Shown here: positions 10,018-17,512 of the stretch, one piece after another | How positions within the stretch are numbered: the first letter of the stretch is position 1 | Layout of the letters: each line of letters begins with the position of its first letter | Assembly: GCF_964253915.1 (NCBI RefSeq) | Contig: NZ_CAXUSG020000001.1 | Location: 1-64,000 of the forward strand | Direction: 5' to 3' | Origin: Metarhizobium sp964253915 | GTDB taxonomy: Bacteria; Pseudomonadota; Alphaproteobacteria; Rhizobiales; Rhizobiaceae | Length of the DNA stretch: 64,000 bases | Notes under the pieces: generated by a model | Databases searched by the model: none | What the model was told of the DNA's origin: nothing | What the model saw: only the letters and a program-made list of their open reading frames with translations | Position numbers and translations under genes: made by a program

Positions 10018-10046
10018 ATTGGATCCCCGGCACAAGGCCGAGGATG
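10018..10046. repeat. Short palindromic repeat-like sequence
   Basis: ATCCCCGGC at the left and GCCGAGGAT at the right pair imperfectly around a short loop. The sequence resembles the GATCCCCGG...GAGGATGACG palindromes scattered in rhizobial and other alphaproteobacterial genomes. It lies in the 236-bp gap after the transporter operon and could act as a weak terminator. Confidence 0.4.
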
Positions 10047-10188
10047 ACGAAGGAGGGTTCCGAGCTTCGTCGATAGGCTGCACCGGCTACGGGCGGCAAC
10101 TGAGGACATTGCAATTCGTCGAACACGTGCCGGGCAAGCGGGCCTCCGGCGCGAGGGTCTTTTCGTGCCTGCAAAAGAGGGGAATGCC

Positions 10189-10791
10189 ATGAAAACCATG
10201 TTTACGAAATCGCTGCGGACTCTCGCAGCCCTGGCCGTCTTGTCCGGCCCGGCGCTGGCCGACGGCCTGCCGGGCTTGCGCGGTCACGATCATACCGGCG
10301 TCACCGTACCCGATATGAAGCAGGCGGTGGATTTTTTCACCGGTGTGCTCGGTTGCGAAAAGGCGATGTCCTTCGGACCGTTTGCCGATGACAAGGGCAC
10401 CTTCATGACCGATCTGGTCGGCGTCGACGCCAAGGCGGTCATCCACGAAATCACGCTGGTTCGTTGCGGGTTCGGCTCGAACATCGAGCTCTTCCAGTAT
10501 TCGGCACCCGACCAGCGCGACCTGAAGGCCAAGAACAGCGATATCGGCGCCTTCCACATCGCGCTTTATGTCGACGACGTCGCCGCCGCAAAAGCTTACC
10601 TCGACGGCAAGGGTGTGGCGACGCGTCTCGGACCGCTGCCGATCGAGCAGGGTCCGGCGGCCGGCCAGACCATCCTCTATTTCCAGGCGCCCTGGGGCAT
10701 GCAGTTCGAAGCGATCAGCTATCCCAAGGGCATGGCGTACGAAAAGGATGCCAAGACGGTGCTCTGGGACCCCAAGAATCCGGCAAAGTAA
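10189..10791 (+). CDS. Exported VOC-fold (glyoxalase/dioxygenase-like) protein
   Basis: 200 aa. A Sec-type signal peptide (KSLRTLAALAVLSGPALA) precedes one vicinal-oxygen-chelate module pair: HDHTGVTVPDMKQAVDFF near the start and GAFHIALYVDDVAAAKAYL in the middle, with conserved His and Glu (MQFEAISYP) as likely metal ligands. A periplasmic location is unusual for this family, which is mostly cytoplasmic. AGAGGGG precedes the ATG at 10189 by a normal distance; an earlier in-frame ATG (10165) has no such site. Substrate unknown. It lies convergent to the winged-helix regulator gene, ending 7 bp from it. Confidence 0.72.
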   Translation: MKTMFTKSLRTLAALAVLSGPALADGLPGLRGHDHTGVTVPDMKQAVDFFTGVLGCEKAMSFGPFADDKGTFMTDLVGVDAKAVIHEITLVRCGFGSNIELFQYSAPDQRDLKAKNSDIGAFHIALYVDDVAAAKAYLDGKGVATRLGPLPIEQGPAAGQTILYFQAPWGMQFEAISYPKGMAYEKDAKTVLWDPKNPAK

Positions 10792-10798
10792 CAGCCCT

Positions 10799-11341
10799 TC
10801 AGGGTGCCGGCCTGCGATGGGTGGCGGCGACGCGCGCCACCTGCTCGTAGATGCCGGTCAGGAGATCGAGCGTGCGGGTCGCTTCCTCCAGCTTCTGCGG
10901 GAAGTTGGGCACGGAGCGGACCGCCTCGATCAGCAATGAGGCGCGGATGTCGGCATACCGCTCCGTTACCTCCAGACCTTTCGGCGTCACGGAATAGGTG
11001 ACGCCGGAACGGCCGCTGCCCTGGCGCACCACGAGGCCGGCACCGATCAGCTTGCGCAGGCTGTACTGGATGTTGGGAATATCCTCGCGGTTGGCAAGCC
11101 GGGCGAGATCCTTGATGGTCTTCGGCCGGTCGTTCATGCGGATGATGTGCAGCATGGCGTTTTCCGGCCCGCTCGCGGCAAAATCGATCACCGAAGCCAG
11201 ACATTCCGATTGCCAGCGGCCGAACGCCTCGTAGGCGCGCATCAGCGCATATTCGATCTCGGCGACATCCACCTCGACCGGATTGCGCGCCAGGTGCCAG
11301 CGTCTGTCGAGGGCGTCGGGGGTCTTTTCGGGCGATTTCAT
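10799..11341 (-). CDS. Winged-helix (MarR-type) transcriptional regulator
   Basis: 180 aa. A predicted helical N-terminus is followed by a MarR-like winged helix: MLHIIRMNDRPKTIKDLARL, a recognition-helix region (DIPNIQYSLRKLIGAGLV) and the wing (GSGRSGVTYSVTPKGLEV). Divergent from the flavin monooxygenase gene with a 16-bp palindrome between them, the classic arrangement of a local repressor controlling its neighbour and itself. The same palindrome occurs at 4374 and 12736, so its likely regulon is the transporter, the monooxygenase and the main catabolic operon. Ligand unknown; an aryl-CoA or aromatic acid would fit. Confidence 0.8.
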   Translation of the reverse strand: MKSPEKTPDALDRRWHLARNPVEVDVAEIEYALMRAYEAFGRWQSECLASVIDFAASGPENAMLHIIRMNDRPKTIKDLARLANREDIPNIQYSLRKLIGAGLVVRQGSGRSGVTYSVTPKGLEVTERYADIRASLLIEAVRSVPNFPQKLEEATRTLDLLTGIYEQVARVAATHRRPAP

Positions 11342-11416
11342 ACGTCGTGCCTGCCTTCCTGAATGCAAGCTTTAGAAATACCGCCACATGCGGTCCGCGT
11401 CCACGCCCGGGCTCGA

Positions 11417-11464
11417 TTGACAAGGATAGAATTTACGATAGATTTTTTATTTGAAATTTAAAAC
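11417..11464 (+). promoter_or_regulatory. Monooxygenase gene promoter with 16-bp operator-like palindrome
   Basis: TTGACA (11417-11422), a 16-nt spacer and TAGATT (11439-11444) form a good promoter. ATTTGAA-AT-TTAAAAC (11449-11464), the least symmetric of the three related palindromes, lies just downstream across the expected transcription start. Confidence 0.6.
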
Positions 11465-11478
11465 AAAGAGGAACAGCC

Positions 11479-12582
11479 ATGACCCATCAGAACAGCATGT
11501 TCGATCGCAATCAGTTTCTGCTCGGCACGTTCGCCTCCAATTGTTCCGGCGGCATGTCGGTCACCAAGGTGCCGGAGCGCTGGGTGAATTCCTGGGACAA
11601 CAATCTCCGCCTCGCCCATCTGCTCGACGATGCCGGCATCGATTTCATGCTGCCGATCGCCCGCTGGATCGGTTACGGCGGCGAGACGAATTTCCATGGC
11701 AACGTGCTCGAAACCATCACCTGGGCCACCGGCCTGCTGGCCAAGACCTGCAACATCAACGTCTTCGCCACCATCCACACCGCGGCCAACCATCCCGCCG
11801 TCGTCGCCAAGCAGCTGGCGACCATCGACCAGATCAGCGGCGGCCGCATCGGCCTCAACATCGTCGCCGGCTGGAACCAGCCGGAATACGAGGCGCTCGG
11901 CCTCAACCTGCCGGCCGGCCATGAGGAACGTTACGGCTACGCGCAGGAATGGTTCGACGTTGTCAAGGCGCTGTGGAGCCGCACCGAAGCCTTCGATTGG
12001 GAGGGCAAACATTTCCAGCTGAAGAACATCCTTGGCGACCCGCGGCCGACCACGCGTGTACCGATCCTCAATGCCGCCGGCTCGGGCCAAGGACGGGCCT
12101 TTGCCGCGCAAAATGCCGATTTCCTTTTCACCCCCGCCATCGATCTTTCGCGCTCGGGCGAGGAGGTTGCGGCATTGAAGCAGCAGGGCGCCGATGCCGG
12201 CCGGTCCGTGGGCGTGCTGACCTTTGCCCATGTCGTCTGCCGCCCGACGGAGAAGGAAGCGCAGGACTACCTCAAATATTTCGGTAAGGACAATGCCGAT
12301 TGGGACGCCGTCGACAATCTCGTGCGGCTGCAGTTCGCCCATGCGCAATCCTTCCCGCACGATCTCCTAGCGCTGATCCGCGACCGCATGGCGGCCGGTC
12401 ATGGCGGCTATCCGCTGGTTGGCACGCCGGAGCAGGTGGCCGAGGGCATCCTGGCGCTGCACAAGGCCGGATTTAACGGCACGACGCTTTCTTTTGTTGA
12501 TTATGCAGAGGAATTCCCCTATTTCCGGGATCACGTGCTGCCAATCCTCGAAAGCGAGGGCATCCGCCGGGCGGTCGCGTAA
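11479..12582 (+). CDS. LLM-class flavin-dependent monooxygenase
   Basis: 367 aa bacterial luciferase-like TIM-barrel protein, which uses reduced FMN from a separate reductase and O2. Family segments include MLPIARWIGYGGETNFHG, the conserved TIHTAANHPAVVAKQLATID and GRIGLNIVAGWNQPEYEALG, and a C-terminal VGTPEQVAEGILALHKAGF. It resembles the RutA/sulfone monooxygenase branch, but the substrate cannot be told. No flavin reductase gene is adjacent. An RBS-like AAAGAGGAA precedes the ATG. It sits between the regulator and the aminobenzoyl-CoA-type operon and shares their operator, so it probably acts in the same pathway. Confidence 0.85.
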   Translation: MTHQNSMFDRNQFLLGTFASNCSGGMSVTKVPERWVNSWDNNLRLAHLLDDAGIDFMLPIARWIGYGGETNFHGNVLETITWATGLLAKTCNINVFATIHTAANHPAVVAKQLATIDQISGGRIGLNIVAGWNQPEYEALGLNLPAGHEERYGYAQEWFDVVKALWSRTEAFDWEGKHFQLKNILGDPRPTTRVPILNAAGSGQGRAFAAQNADFLFTPAIDLSRSGEEVAALKQQGADAGRSVGVLTFAHVVCRPTEKEAQDYLKYFGKDNADWDAVDNLVRLQFAHAQSFPHDLLALIRDRMAAGHGGYPLVGTPEQVAEGILALHKAGFNGTTLSFVDYAEEFPYFRDHVLPILESEGIRRAVA

Positions 12583-12710
12583 CACTTCCGTCCTGGGATC
12601 AAGAATAGCGCGCTATGGATCGGCGTGGCGAATTGCCATGCCAACGATTCATCGCGCGCATTGAATCGCCGCGTCATTATCCAGATCGTTCATTTTCGGG
12701 GTTTTTGCCC

Positions 12711-12751
12711 TTGACGGCTCGCTTTGTCCGACTATATTTTAAACTTAAAAT
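12711..12751 (+). promoter_or_regulatory. Main catabolic operon promoter with perfect 16-bp palindrome
   Basis: TTGACG (12711-12716), a 16-nt spacer and TATATT (12733-12738) form a near-consensus promoter. ATTTTAA-AC-TTAAAAT (12736-12751), a perfect 7-2-7 palindrome, overlaps the -10 box and the expected start, as expected for repression. Best member of the three-site family. Confidence 0.68.
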
Positions 12752-12814
12752 AACTGGCGCCGAGGCGGAGCGTCCGCTGCAGGATCGGCCCATTCGACCG
12801 GGAAGGAAAAAGCG

Positions 12815-15136
12815 ATGCGTATCGTCTGTATCGGTGGCGGTCCGGCAGGGCTCTATTTCGCACTGCTGATGAAGAAGCTTCACCCCGCCCACGACATCCG
12901 GGTGATCGAGCGCAACAAACCCTACGACACCTTCGGCTGGGGCGTGGTGTTTTCCGATGCGACGATGGAATCGATGAAGGTCTGGGACGGCGAAAGTGCC
13001 GCGATCATCCAGGATGCCTTCAACCATTGGGACGATATCGAGGTGCTCTTCAAGGGCACGCGCCAGCGCACATCCGGCCACGGTTTCGTCGGCATCGGCC
13101 GCAAGAAACTGCTGAACATCCTGCAGCAGCGCTGCGAAGAACTGGGTGTCGAGCTGGTGTTCGAAACGGACGTCAATGCCGATACGGATTATGCCGATGC
13201 CGATCTGGTCATCGCCTCCGACGGCTTCAACTCGAAGATCCGCAACCGTTATCCCGAAGTGTTCCAGCCGGATCTGGTAACGCGGCCGAACCGTTACATC
13301 TGGCTCGGCACCAACAAGCTTTACGACGCCTTCACCTTCGATTTCCGCAAGACGGATCACGGCTGGTTCCAGGCGCATATCTACAAGTTCGACGATCAGA
13401 CCTCGACCTTCATCGTCGAGACCACCGAAGAGGCCTACGAGGCGCACGGTCTCGGCGAGATGGACCAACAGGCCTCGATCGATTTCTGCGAAAACCTGTT
13501 CTCCGAAGTGCTCGACGGCGCCTCGCTGATGACCAATGCCCGCCACCTGCGCGGTTCGGCCTGGCTGAACTTCAACCGGCTGATCTGCGGCAAGTGGAGT
13601 CATTTCAACGGCAATTCGCATGTCGTGCTGATGGGCGACGCCGCCCATACGGCGCATTTTGCCATCGGTTCCGGCACCAAGCTTGCCATCGACGATGCGA
13701 TCGAGCTCACCCGGCAGTTTGAGCTGCACGGGCATGAGAAGGAAAAGATCCCGGCCGTTCTCGAAACCTACGAAGAGATCCGCCGCGTCGACGTCGCTCG
13801 CATCCAGAATGCCGCCCGCAACGCCATGGAATGGTTCGAGGTGGTCGGCCGCCGTTATGCCGATACGCTGGAGCCGGAACAGTTCATGTATTCGATGCTG
13901 ACGCGCTCGCAGCGCATCAGCCACGAAAACCTGCGCCTGCGCGACAAGACCTGGCTGGAAGGTTACGAACGCTGGTTTGCCCGCAAGTCGGGATTGAGTG
14001 TCGGCAACGACCGTTGCCTGCCGCCGATGTTTACGCCCTATAAGCTCCGCGACGTCACCCTGCCGAACCGCGTCGTTGTCTCGCCGATGGCGATGTATTC
14101 GGCGACGGACGGCCTGATCGACGATTTCCATATGGTGCATCTGGGTTCGCGCGCCATGGGTGGCGCCGGCCTGGTTTTCGCCGAAATGACCTGCGTCTCG
14201 CCGGATGCCCGCATTACCCCAGGTTGCCTGGGCCTCTGGAACGAGGAACAGGCCGCACAATGGCGGCGCGTTGTCGCATTCGTCCACGGCAACAGCGCCG
14301 CCAAGGTCGGCATCCAGATCGGCCATGCCGGCCGCAAGGGTGCCACCAAGCGTGCTTGGGACGGCATCGACCAGCCGCTGGAGGAAGGCGCCTGGCCGCT
14401 CTATTCGGCCTCCGCCATGCCATACCTCAAGCACAGCCAGGTGCCGAAGGCGATGGACCGGGTCGACATGGACCGGGTGCTTGCCGATCACGTCCGCTCC
14501 GCCGAACTGGCGGCGAGCACCGGCGCCGACTGGCTGGAATTGCACTGCGCCCACGGCTACCTGCTGTCGAGCTTCCTCTCGCCGCTCACCAATCACCGTG
14601 ACGACGAGTATGGCGGCAGCCACGAAAACCGGGCGCGTTTCCCGCTCGAAGTTTTCCGCGCCGTCCGCGCCGTCTGGCCGGATGACAAGCCGATTTCCGT
14701 CCGTCTTTCCTGCCACGACTGGGTGGACGGTGCCGGCAACACGCCGGAGGATGCGGCGATCTTCGCGCAGATGTTCAAGGATGCCGGTGCCGACCTGATC
14801 GACTGCTCTTCGGGCCAGGTGTCGAAGGAAGAAAAGCCGGTCTATGGCCGCCTGTTCCAGACGCCGTTCTCCGACAAGATCCGCAATGAAATCGGCATTC
14901 CGACGATTGCCGTCGGCGCGATTTCCGAGGCCGACCACGCCAATTCGATCATCGCCGCCGGCCGCGCCGATCTCTGCGCTGTCGCCCGTCCGCACCTTGC
15001 CGATCCGGCCTGGGCGCTGCACGAGGCGGCCAAAATCGGCCTGACGACGGTTGCCTGGCCGAAACAGTACCAGTCGAGCAAGTACCAGTACGAAACCAAC
15101 CTCGCCCGCGCCACCGCGCCGGCCGTTACCAAGTAG
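12815..15136 (+). CDS. Bifunctional aryl-CoA monooxygenase/reductase (2-aminobenzoyl-CoA or salicylyl-CoA type)
   Basis: 773 aa in two domains. Residues 1-395 are a flavin monooxygenase of the salicylate hydroxylase class, with dinucleotide motif GGGPAG at 7-12 and the second FAD motif VVLMGDAAHTAHF near 268. Residues about 402-760 are an Old Yellow Enzyme domain (MFTPYKLRDVTLPNRVVVSP, IQIGHAGRKG, LHCAHGYLLSSFLSP). This fusion is the architecture of 2-aminobenzoyl-CoA monooxygenase/reductase from Azoarcus evansii, which hydroxylates and then reduces the ring to a non-aromatic CoA ester; databases often name such proteins salicylyl-CoA 5-hydroxylase/oxidoreductase. First gene of the long catabolic run, with its own promoter. 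Both functional domains look complete. Confidence 0.88.
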   Translation: MRIVCIGGGPAGLYFALLMKKLHPAHDIRVIERNKPYDTFGWGVVFSDATMESMKVWDGESAAIIQDAFNHWDDIEVLFKGTRQRTSGHGFVGIGRKKLLNILQQRCEELGVELVFETDVNADTDYADADLVIASDGFNSKIRNRYPEVFQPDLVTRPNRYIWLGTNKLYDAFTFDFRKTDHGWFQAHIYKFDDQTSTFIVETTEEAYEAHGLGEMDQQASIDFCENLFSEVLDGASLMTNARHLRGSAWLNFNRLICGKWSHFNGNSHVVLMGDAAHTAHFAIGSGTKLAIDDAIELTRQFELHGHEKEKIPAVLETYEEIRRVDVARIQNAARNAMEWFEVVGRRYADTLEPEQFMYSMLTRSQRISHENLRLRDKTWLEGYERWFARKSGLSVGNDRCLPPMFTPYKLRDVTLPNRVVVSPMAMYSATDGLIDDFHMVHLGSRAMGGAGLVFAEMTCVSPDARITPGCLGLWNEEQAAQWRRVVAFVHGNSAAKVGIQIGHAGRKGATKRAWDGIDQPLEEGAWPLYSASAMPYLKHSQVPKAMDRVDMDRVLADHVRSAELAASTGADWLELHCAHGYLLSSFLSPLTNHRDDEYGGSHENRARFPLEVFRAVRAVWPDDKPISVRLSCHDWVDGAGNTPEDAAIFAQMFKDAGADLIDCSSGQVSKEEKPVYGRLFQTPFSDKIRNEIGIPTIAVGAISEADHANSIIAAGRADLCAVARPHLADPAWALHEAAKIGLTTVAWPKQYQSSKYQYETNLARATAPAVTK

Positions 15137-15146
15137 GCGCCAAGCG

Positions 15147-15938
15147 ATGAGCGGAACGGGCAAGCTGGACGGAAAGCATGCGCTGGTGACCGGTGCCGGC
15201 AGCGGCATCGGTGCGGCGATCGCGCGGGCGCTTTCGCAAAACGGCGCCCGCGTCACGCTCGCCGGAAGGCGGCGTGAGCCGCTGGAGGCGCTGGCGTCCG
15301 AGCTTGCCGGCAGCGATGTCTTCATTGCCGATGGTTTCGATGTCACCGATGCCGCGGCGATTGCCAAAGGCCTTGAGGCGGCGCGGCAGGCGTTCGGTCC
15401 CGTCGGCATCCTGGTCAACAATGCCGGCGAGGCGCCGAGCGCGCCGTTCGAAAAGACCAGCCTCGACATGTGGAGCCATGTGATCGGCGTCGATCTCACC
15501 GGCGTCTTCCAGGTGACGCAGGCGGTGCTGCCCGACCTGAAGTCCGTCGGTGACGGCGCGCGCATCATCAACGTCGCTTCGACAGCCGGGTTAGTCGGCT
15601 ATGGTTATGTCTCCGCCTATTGCGCCGCCAAGCATGGTGTCGTCGGCCTCACCCGTGCATTGGCGCTGGAGCTCGCCCGCAAAGGTGTGACGGTCAATGC
15701 CGTATGCCCCGGTTTTACCGACACACCGATCATCCAGCGCTCCGTCGCCGCCATTGCCGCCAAGACCGGCCGTACGGAAGAGGAAGCGCTGTCCGAATTC
15801 GTCAAATCCAATCCGCAGGGACGGCTGGTAAAGCCCGAAGAGGTCGCCGACACGGTTCTGTGGCTCGCTTCGCCAGGCGCGTCGTCGATCACCGGGCAGG
15901 CCATCGTTGTGGCCGGTGGAGAAGTCATGGCGGGCTAG
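15147..15938 (+). CDS. Short-chain dehydrogenase/reductase
   Basis: 263 aa Rossmann-fold oxidoreductase. The cofactor motif VTGAGSGIG, NNAG, catalytic serine region (NVASTAG) and YxxxK (YCAAKHG) are all present; the C-terminus ASSITGQAIVVAGGEVMAG is typical. It begins 10 bp after the monooxygenase/reductase stop, so it is co-transcribed and probably oxidises a hydroxyacyl or alicyclic alcohol CoA intermediate of the same pathway. The in-frame upstream ATG inside the preceding gene was not used. Confidence 0.87.
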   Translation: MSGTGKLDGKHALVTGAGSGIGAAIARALSQNGARVTLAGRRREPLEALASELAGSDVFIADGFDVTDAAAIAKGLEAARQAFGPVGILVNNAGEAPSAPFEKTSLDMWSHVIGVDLTGVFQVTQAVLPDLKSVGDGARIINVASTAGLVGYGYVSAYCAAKHGVVGLTRALALELARKGVTVNAVCPGFTDTPIIQRSVAAIAAKTGRTEEEALSEFVKSNPQGRLVKPEEVADTVLWLASPGASSITGQAIVVAGGEVMAG

Positions 15939-15990
15939 AGCAATTCCCGCCGGAATATGAAACGGTTTTGTGTCCGGGATCACATGCGAA
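15938..15990. repeat. RIME-like intergenic element
   Basis: GAGCAATTCCCGCCGGAATA followed by an AACGGTTTTG segment and GTCCGGGAT closely resembles the elements at 25237-25286 and 53783-53840. All three have the layout GAGCAATTCC, GCGGTTTTG and TCCGGAATT-like arms, as in rhizobial intergenic mosaic elements. It starts right at the stop of the dehydrogenase gene. Confidence 0.55.
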
Positions 15991-16037
15991 GACATGGCCC
16001 GGGCATGAATCAAGGGAACCAACGCTGGGAGCAACAG

Positions 16038-16484
16038 ATGGAACTGGAAAAGGGCATCACCAAAGACGGCACGGGCTACAAGGATGTGCAGTGGAACATT
16101 CTCGGCCAGGTGTATTTCCCGAAGGCGGTCTCGGACGACACTTTTGCCTTCGAGACCAACAGCGACCCCGGCCAGTTCGTGCCGGTGCACATCCATCCGA
16201 CCCAGGACGAGTTCATCCTGGTGCAGGAAGGCCAGCTGGAACTGAAGCTCGACGGCCAGTGGACGACGGCCAAGGCCGGCGATCTCGTCCGCATGCCGCG
16301 CGGCATTCCGCACGGCTATTTCAACAAGTCCGATAAGCCGTGCCGGGCGCTGTTCTGGGTCTCGCCGGCCCGCCAGCTGGAAGACCTTTTCAAGGCGCTG
16401 CACGAAAAGACCGATGTGGCGGAAATCGTCAGGTTGTCCGCCGAGCATGAGGTGGATTTCCTGCCGCCGGAAGCGAATGACTGA
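16038..16484 (+). CDS. Cupin-domain protein
   Basis: 148 aa single-domain cupin. Both cupin motifs are visible: HIHPTQDEFILVQEGQLEL and GDLVRMPRGIPHGYF, giving likely metal ligands His, His, Glu and His. The ATG at 16038 follows GGGAG by 6-7 nt, while the two in-frame ATGs upstream (15957, 16005) lack a ribosome site and overlap repeat DNA. Such cupins accompany 2-aminobenzoyl-CoA gene clusters; the reaction is unknown. It may be a metal-dependent isomerase or dioxygenase acting on a ring-derived intermediate. Confidence 0.78.
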   Translation: MELEKGITKDGTGYKDVQWNILGQVYFPKAVSDDTFAFETNSDPGQFVPVHIHPTQDEFILVQEGQLELKLDGQWTTAKAGDLVRMPRGIPHGYFNKSDKPCRALFWVSPARQLEDLFKALHEKTDVAEIVRLSAEHEVDFLPPEAND

Positions 16485-16493
16485 GGGGAGATT

Positions 16494-16630
16494 GCCCCTC
16501 ACCCTAAGCCTCTCCCCGTTTTACGGGGAGAGGGGACTTGCCCTGCTCGGCGTCGAGTTTGGCAAAACGGTGCGGCATATCCCCTTCTCCCCGCTTGCGG
16601 GGAGAAGGTGCCGGTAGGCGGATGAGGGGC
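16494..16630. repeat. Two intergenic palindromic repeats within the catabolic operon
   Basis: One unit has CTCTCCCCGTTTTACGGGGAG near 16510-16532 and the second CCTTCTCCCCGCTTGCGGGG near 16582-16601, with a tail ending GGATGAGGGG at 16620-16629. Same family as at 6014-6278 and 27451-27576. They separate the cupin and crotonase genes. Confidence 0.7.
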
Positions 16631-16665
16631 ACTTGCCGCGCCCCGCAGACACAGAGGAGAAAGAC

Positions 16666-17508
16666 ATGAGCGACGTAATGAAAGACATGAAGCGCAGTTT
16701 TCGCGATTACCAGGCGAAACATTTCCTCTGGGACGTCAGCGAGGACGGCCGCGTCGCCACACTTACCCTCAACCGGCCGGAGCGCAAGAACCCGCTGACC
16801 TTCGACAGCTATGCCGAGCTGCGCGACCTTTTCCGCGATCTCGCCTATTCCTCTGATGTCCGTGCCATCGTGCTGAAGGGCGCCGGCAACAATTTTTCCT
16901 CCGGCGGCGACGTGTTCGAGATCATCGAGCCGCTGACCCGCATGGCGATGCCCGACCTGCTCGCCTTCACCCGCATGACCGGCGACGTCGTCAAGGCGAT
17001 GCGCAAGTGCCCGCAGCCGATCATCTCCGCTGTCGATGGCATCTGCGCCGGCGCCGGCGCCATCCTCGCCATGGCCTCGGACCTGCGTGTCGCCACGCCG
17101 GAAGCCAAGACCGCCTTCCTCTTCACTCGCGTCGGCCTCGCCGGTGCCGATATGGGTGCCTGCGGTTTCCTGCCGCGCATCATCGGCCAGGGCCGCGCCG
17201 CCGAACTCCTGTTCACCGGCCGCTCGATGAGCGCCGCCGAAGGCCATGCCTGGGGTTTTTACAACGCGCTGCATGCCGCCGATGTTCTCGACACAGAAGC
17301 GCTGAAGCTGGCGCATTCGCTGGCCGATGGGCCGTGGTTCGCCCATGGCATCACCAAGACCATGTTCAACCAGGAATGGGCGATGGGTGTCGACGAGATG
17401 GTCGAGTCGGAAGCCCAGGCCCAGGCGATCTGCATGGCCACACAGGATTTCCGCCGCGCCTTCGAGGCCTTTGCCGAAAAGCGCAAGCCGACCTTCGAGG
17501 GCAATTGA
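16666..17508 (+). CDS. Crotonase-fold protein lacking the two hydratase glutamates, possible ring hydrolase
   Basis: 280 aa enoyl-CoA hydratase/isomerase superfamily protein. Oxyanion-hole segments are clear (GAGNNFSSGGD and DGICAGAGAILAMASDLR). At the places where classical hydratases carry the two catalytic Glu residues this protein has AGAGAILA and FLFTRVG; instead an Asp occurs in GLAGADMGACGFLPRIIG. MenB and the ring-opening BadI carry a functional Asp at a comparable place, so a hydrolytic C-C or ring-cleavage role is a reasonable guess. AGGAGA precedes the ATG at 16666. Four bp separate it from the next gene. Annotators would otherwise call it enoyl-CoA hydratase. Confidence 0.82.
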   Translation: MSDVMKDMKRSFRDYQAKHFLWDVSEDGRVATLTLNRPERKNPLTFDSYAELRDLFRDLAYSSDVRAIVLKGAGNNFSSGGDVFEIIEPLTRMAMPDLLAFTRMTGDVVKAMRKCPQPIISAVDGICAGAGAILAMASDLRVATPEAKTAFLFTRVGLAGADMGACGFLPRIIGQGRAAELLFTGRSMSAAEGHAWGFYNALHAADVLDTEALKLAHSLADGPWFAHGITKTMFNQEWAMGVDEMVESEAQAQAICMATQDFRRAFEAFAEKRKPTFEGN

Positions 17509-17512
17509 GATC

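Noticed and set aside
12677..15571. 964-residue open frame on the minus strand opposite the monooxygenase/reductase gene
   Set aside because: It mirrors a gene with clear domain motifs and only reflects GC-rich codon use; its sequence has no recognisable family and a skewed composition.
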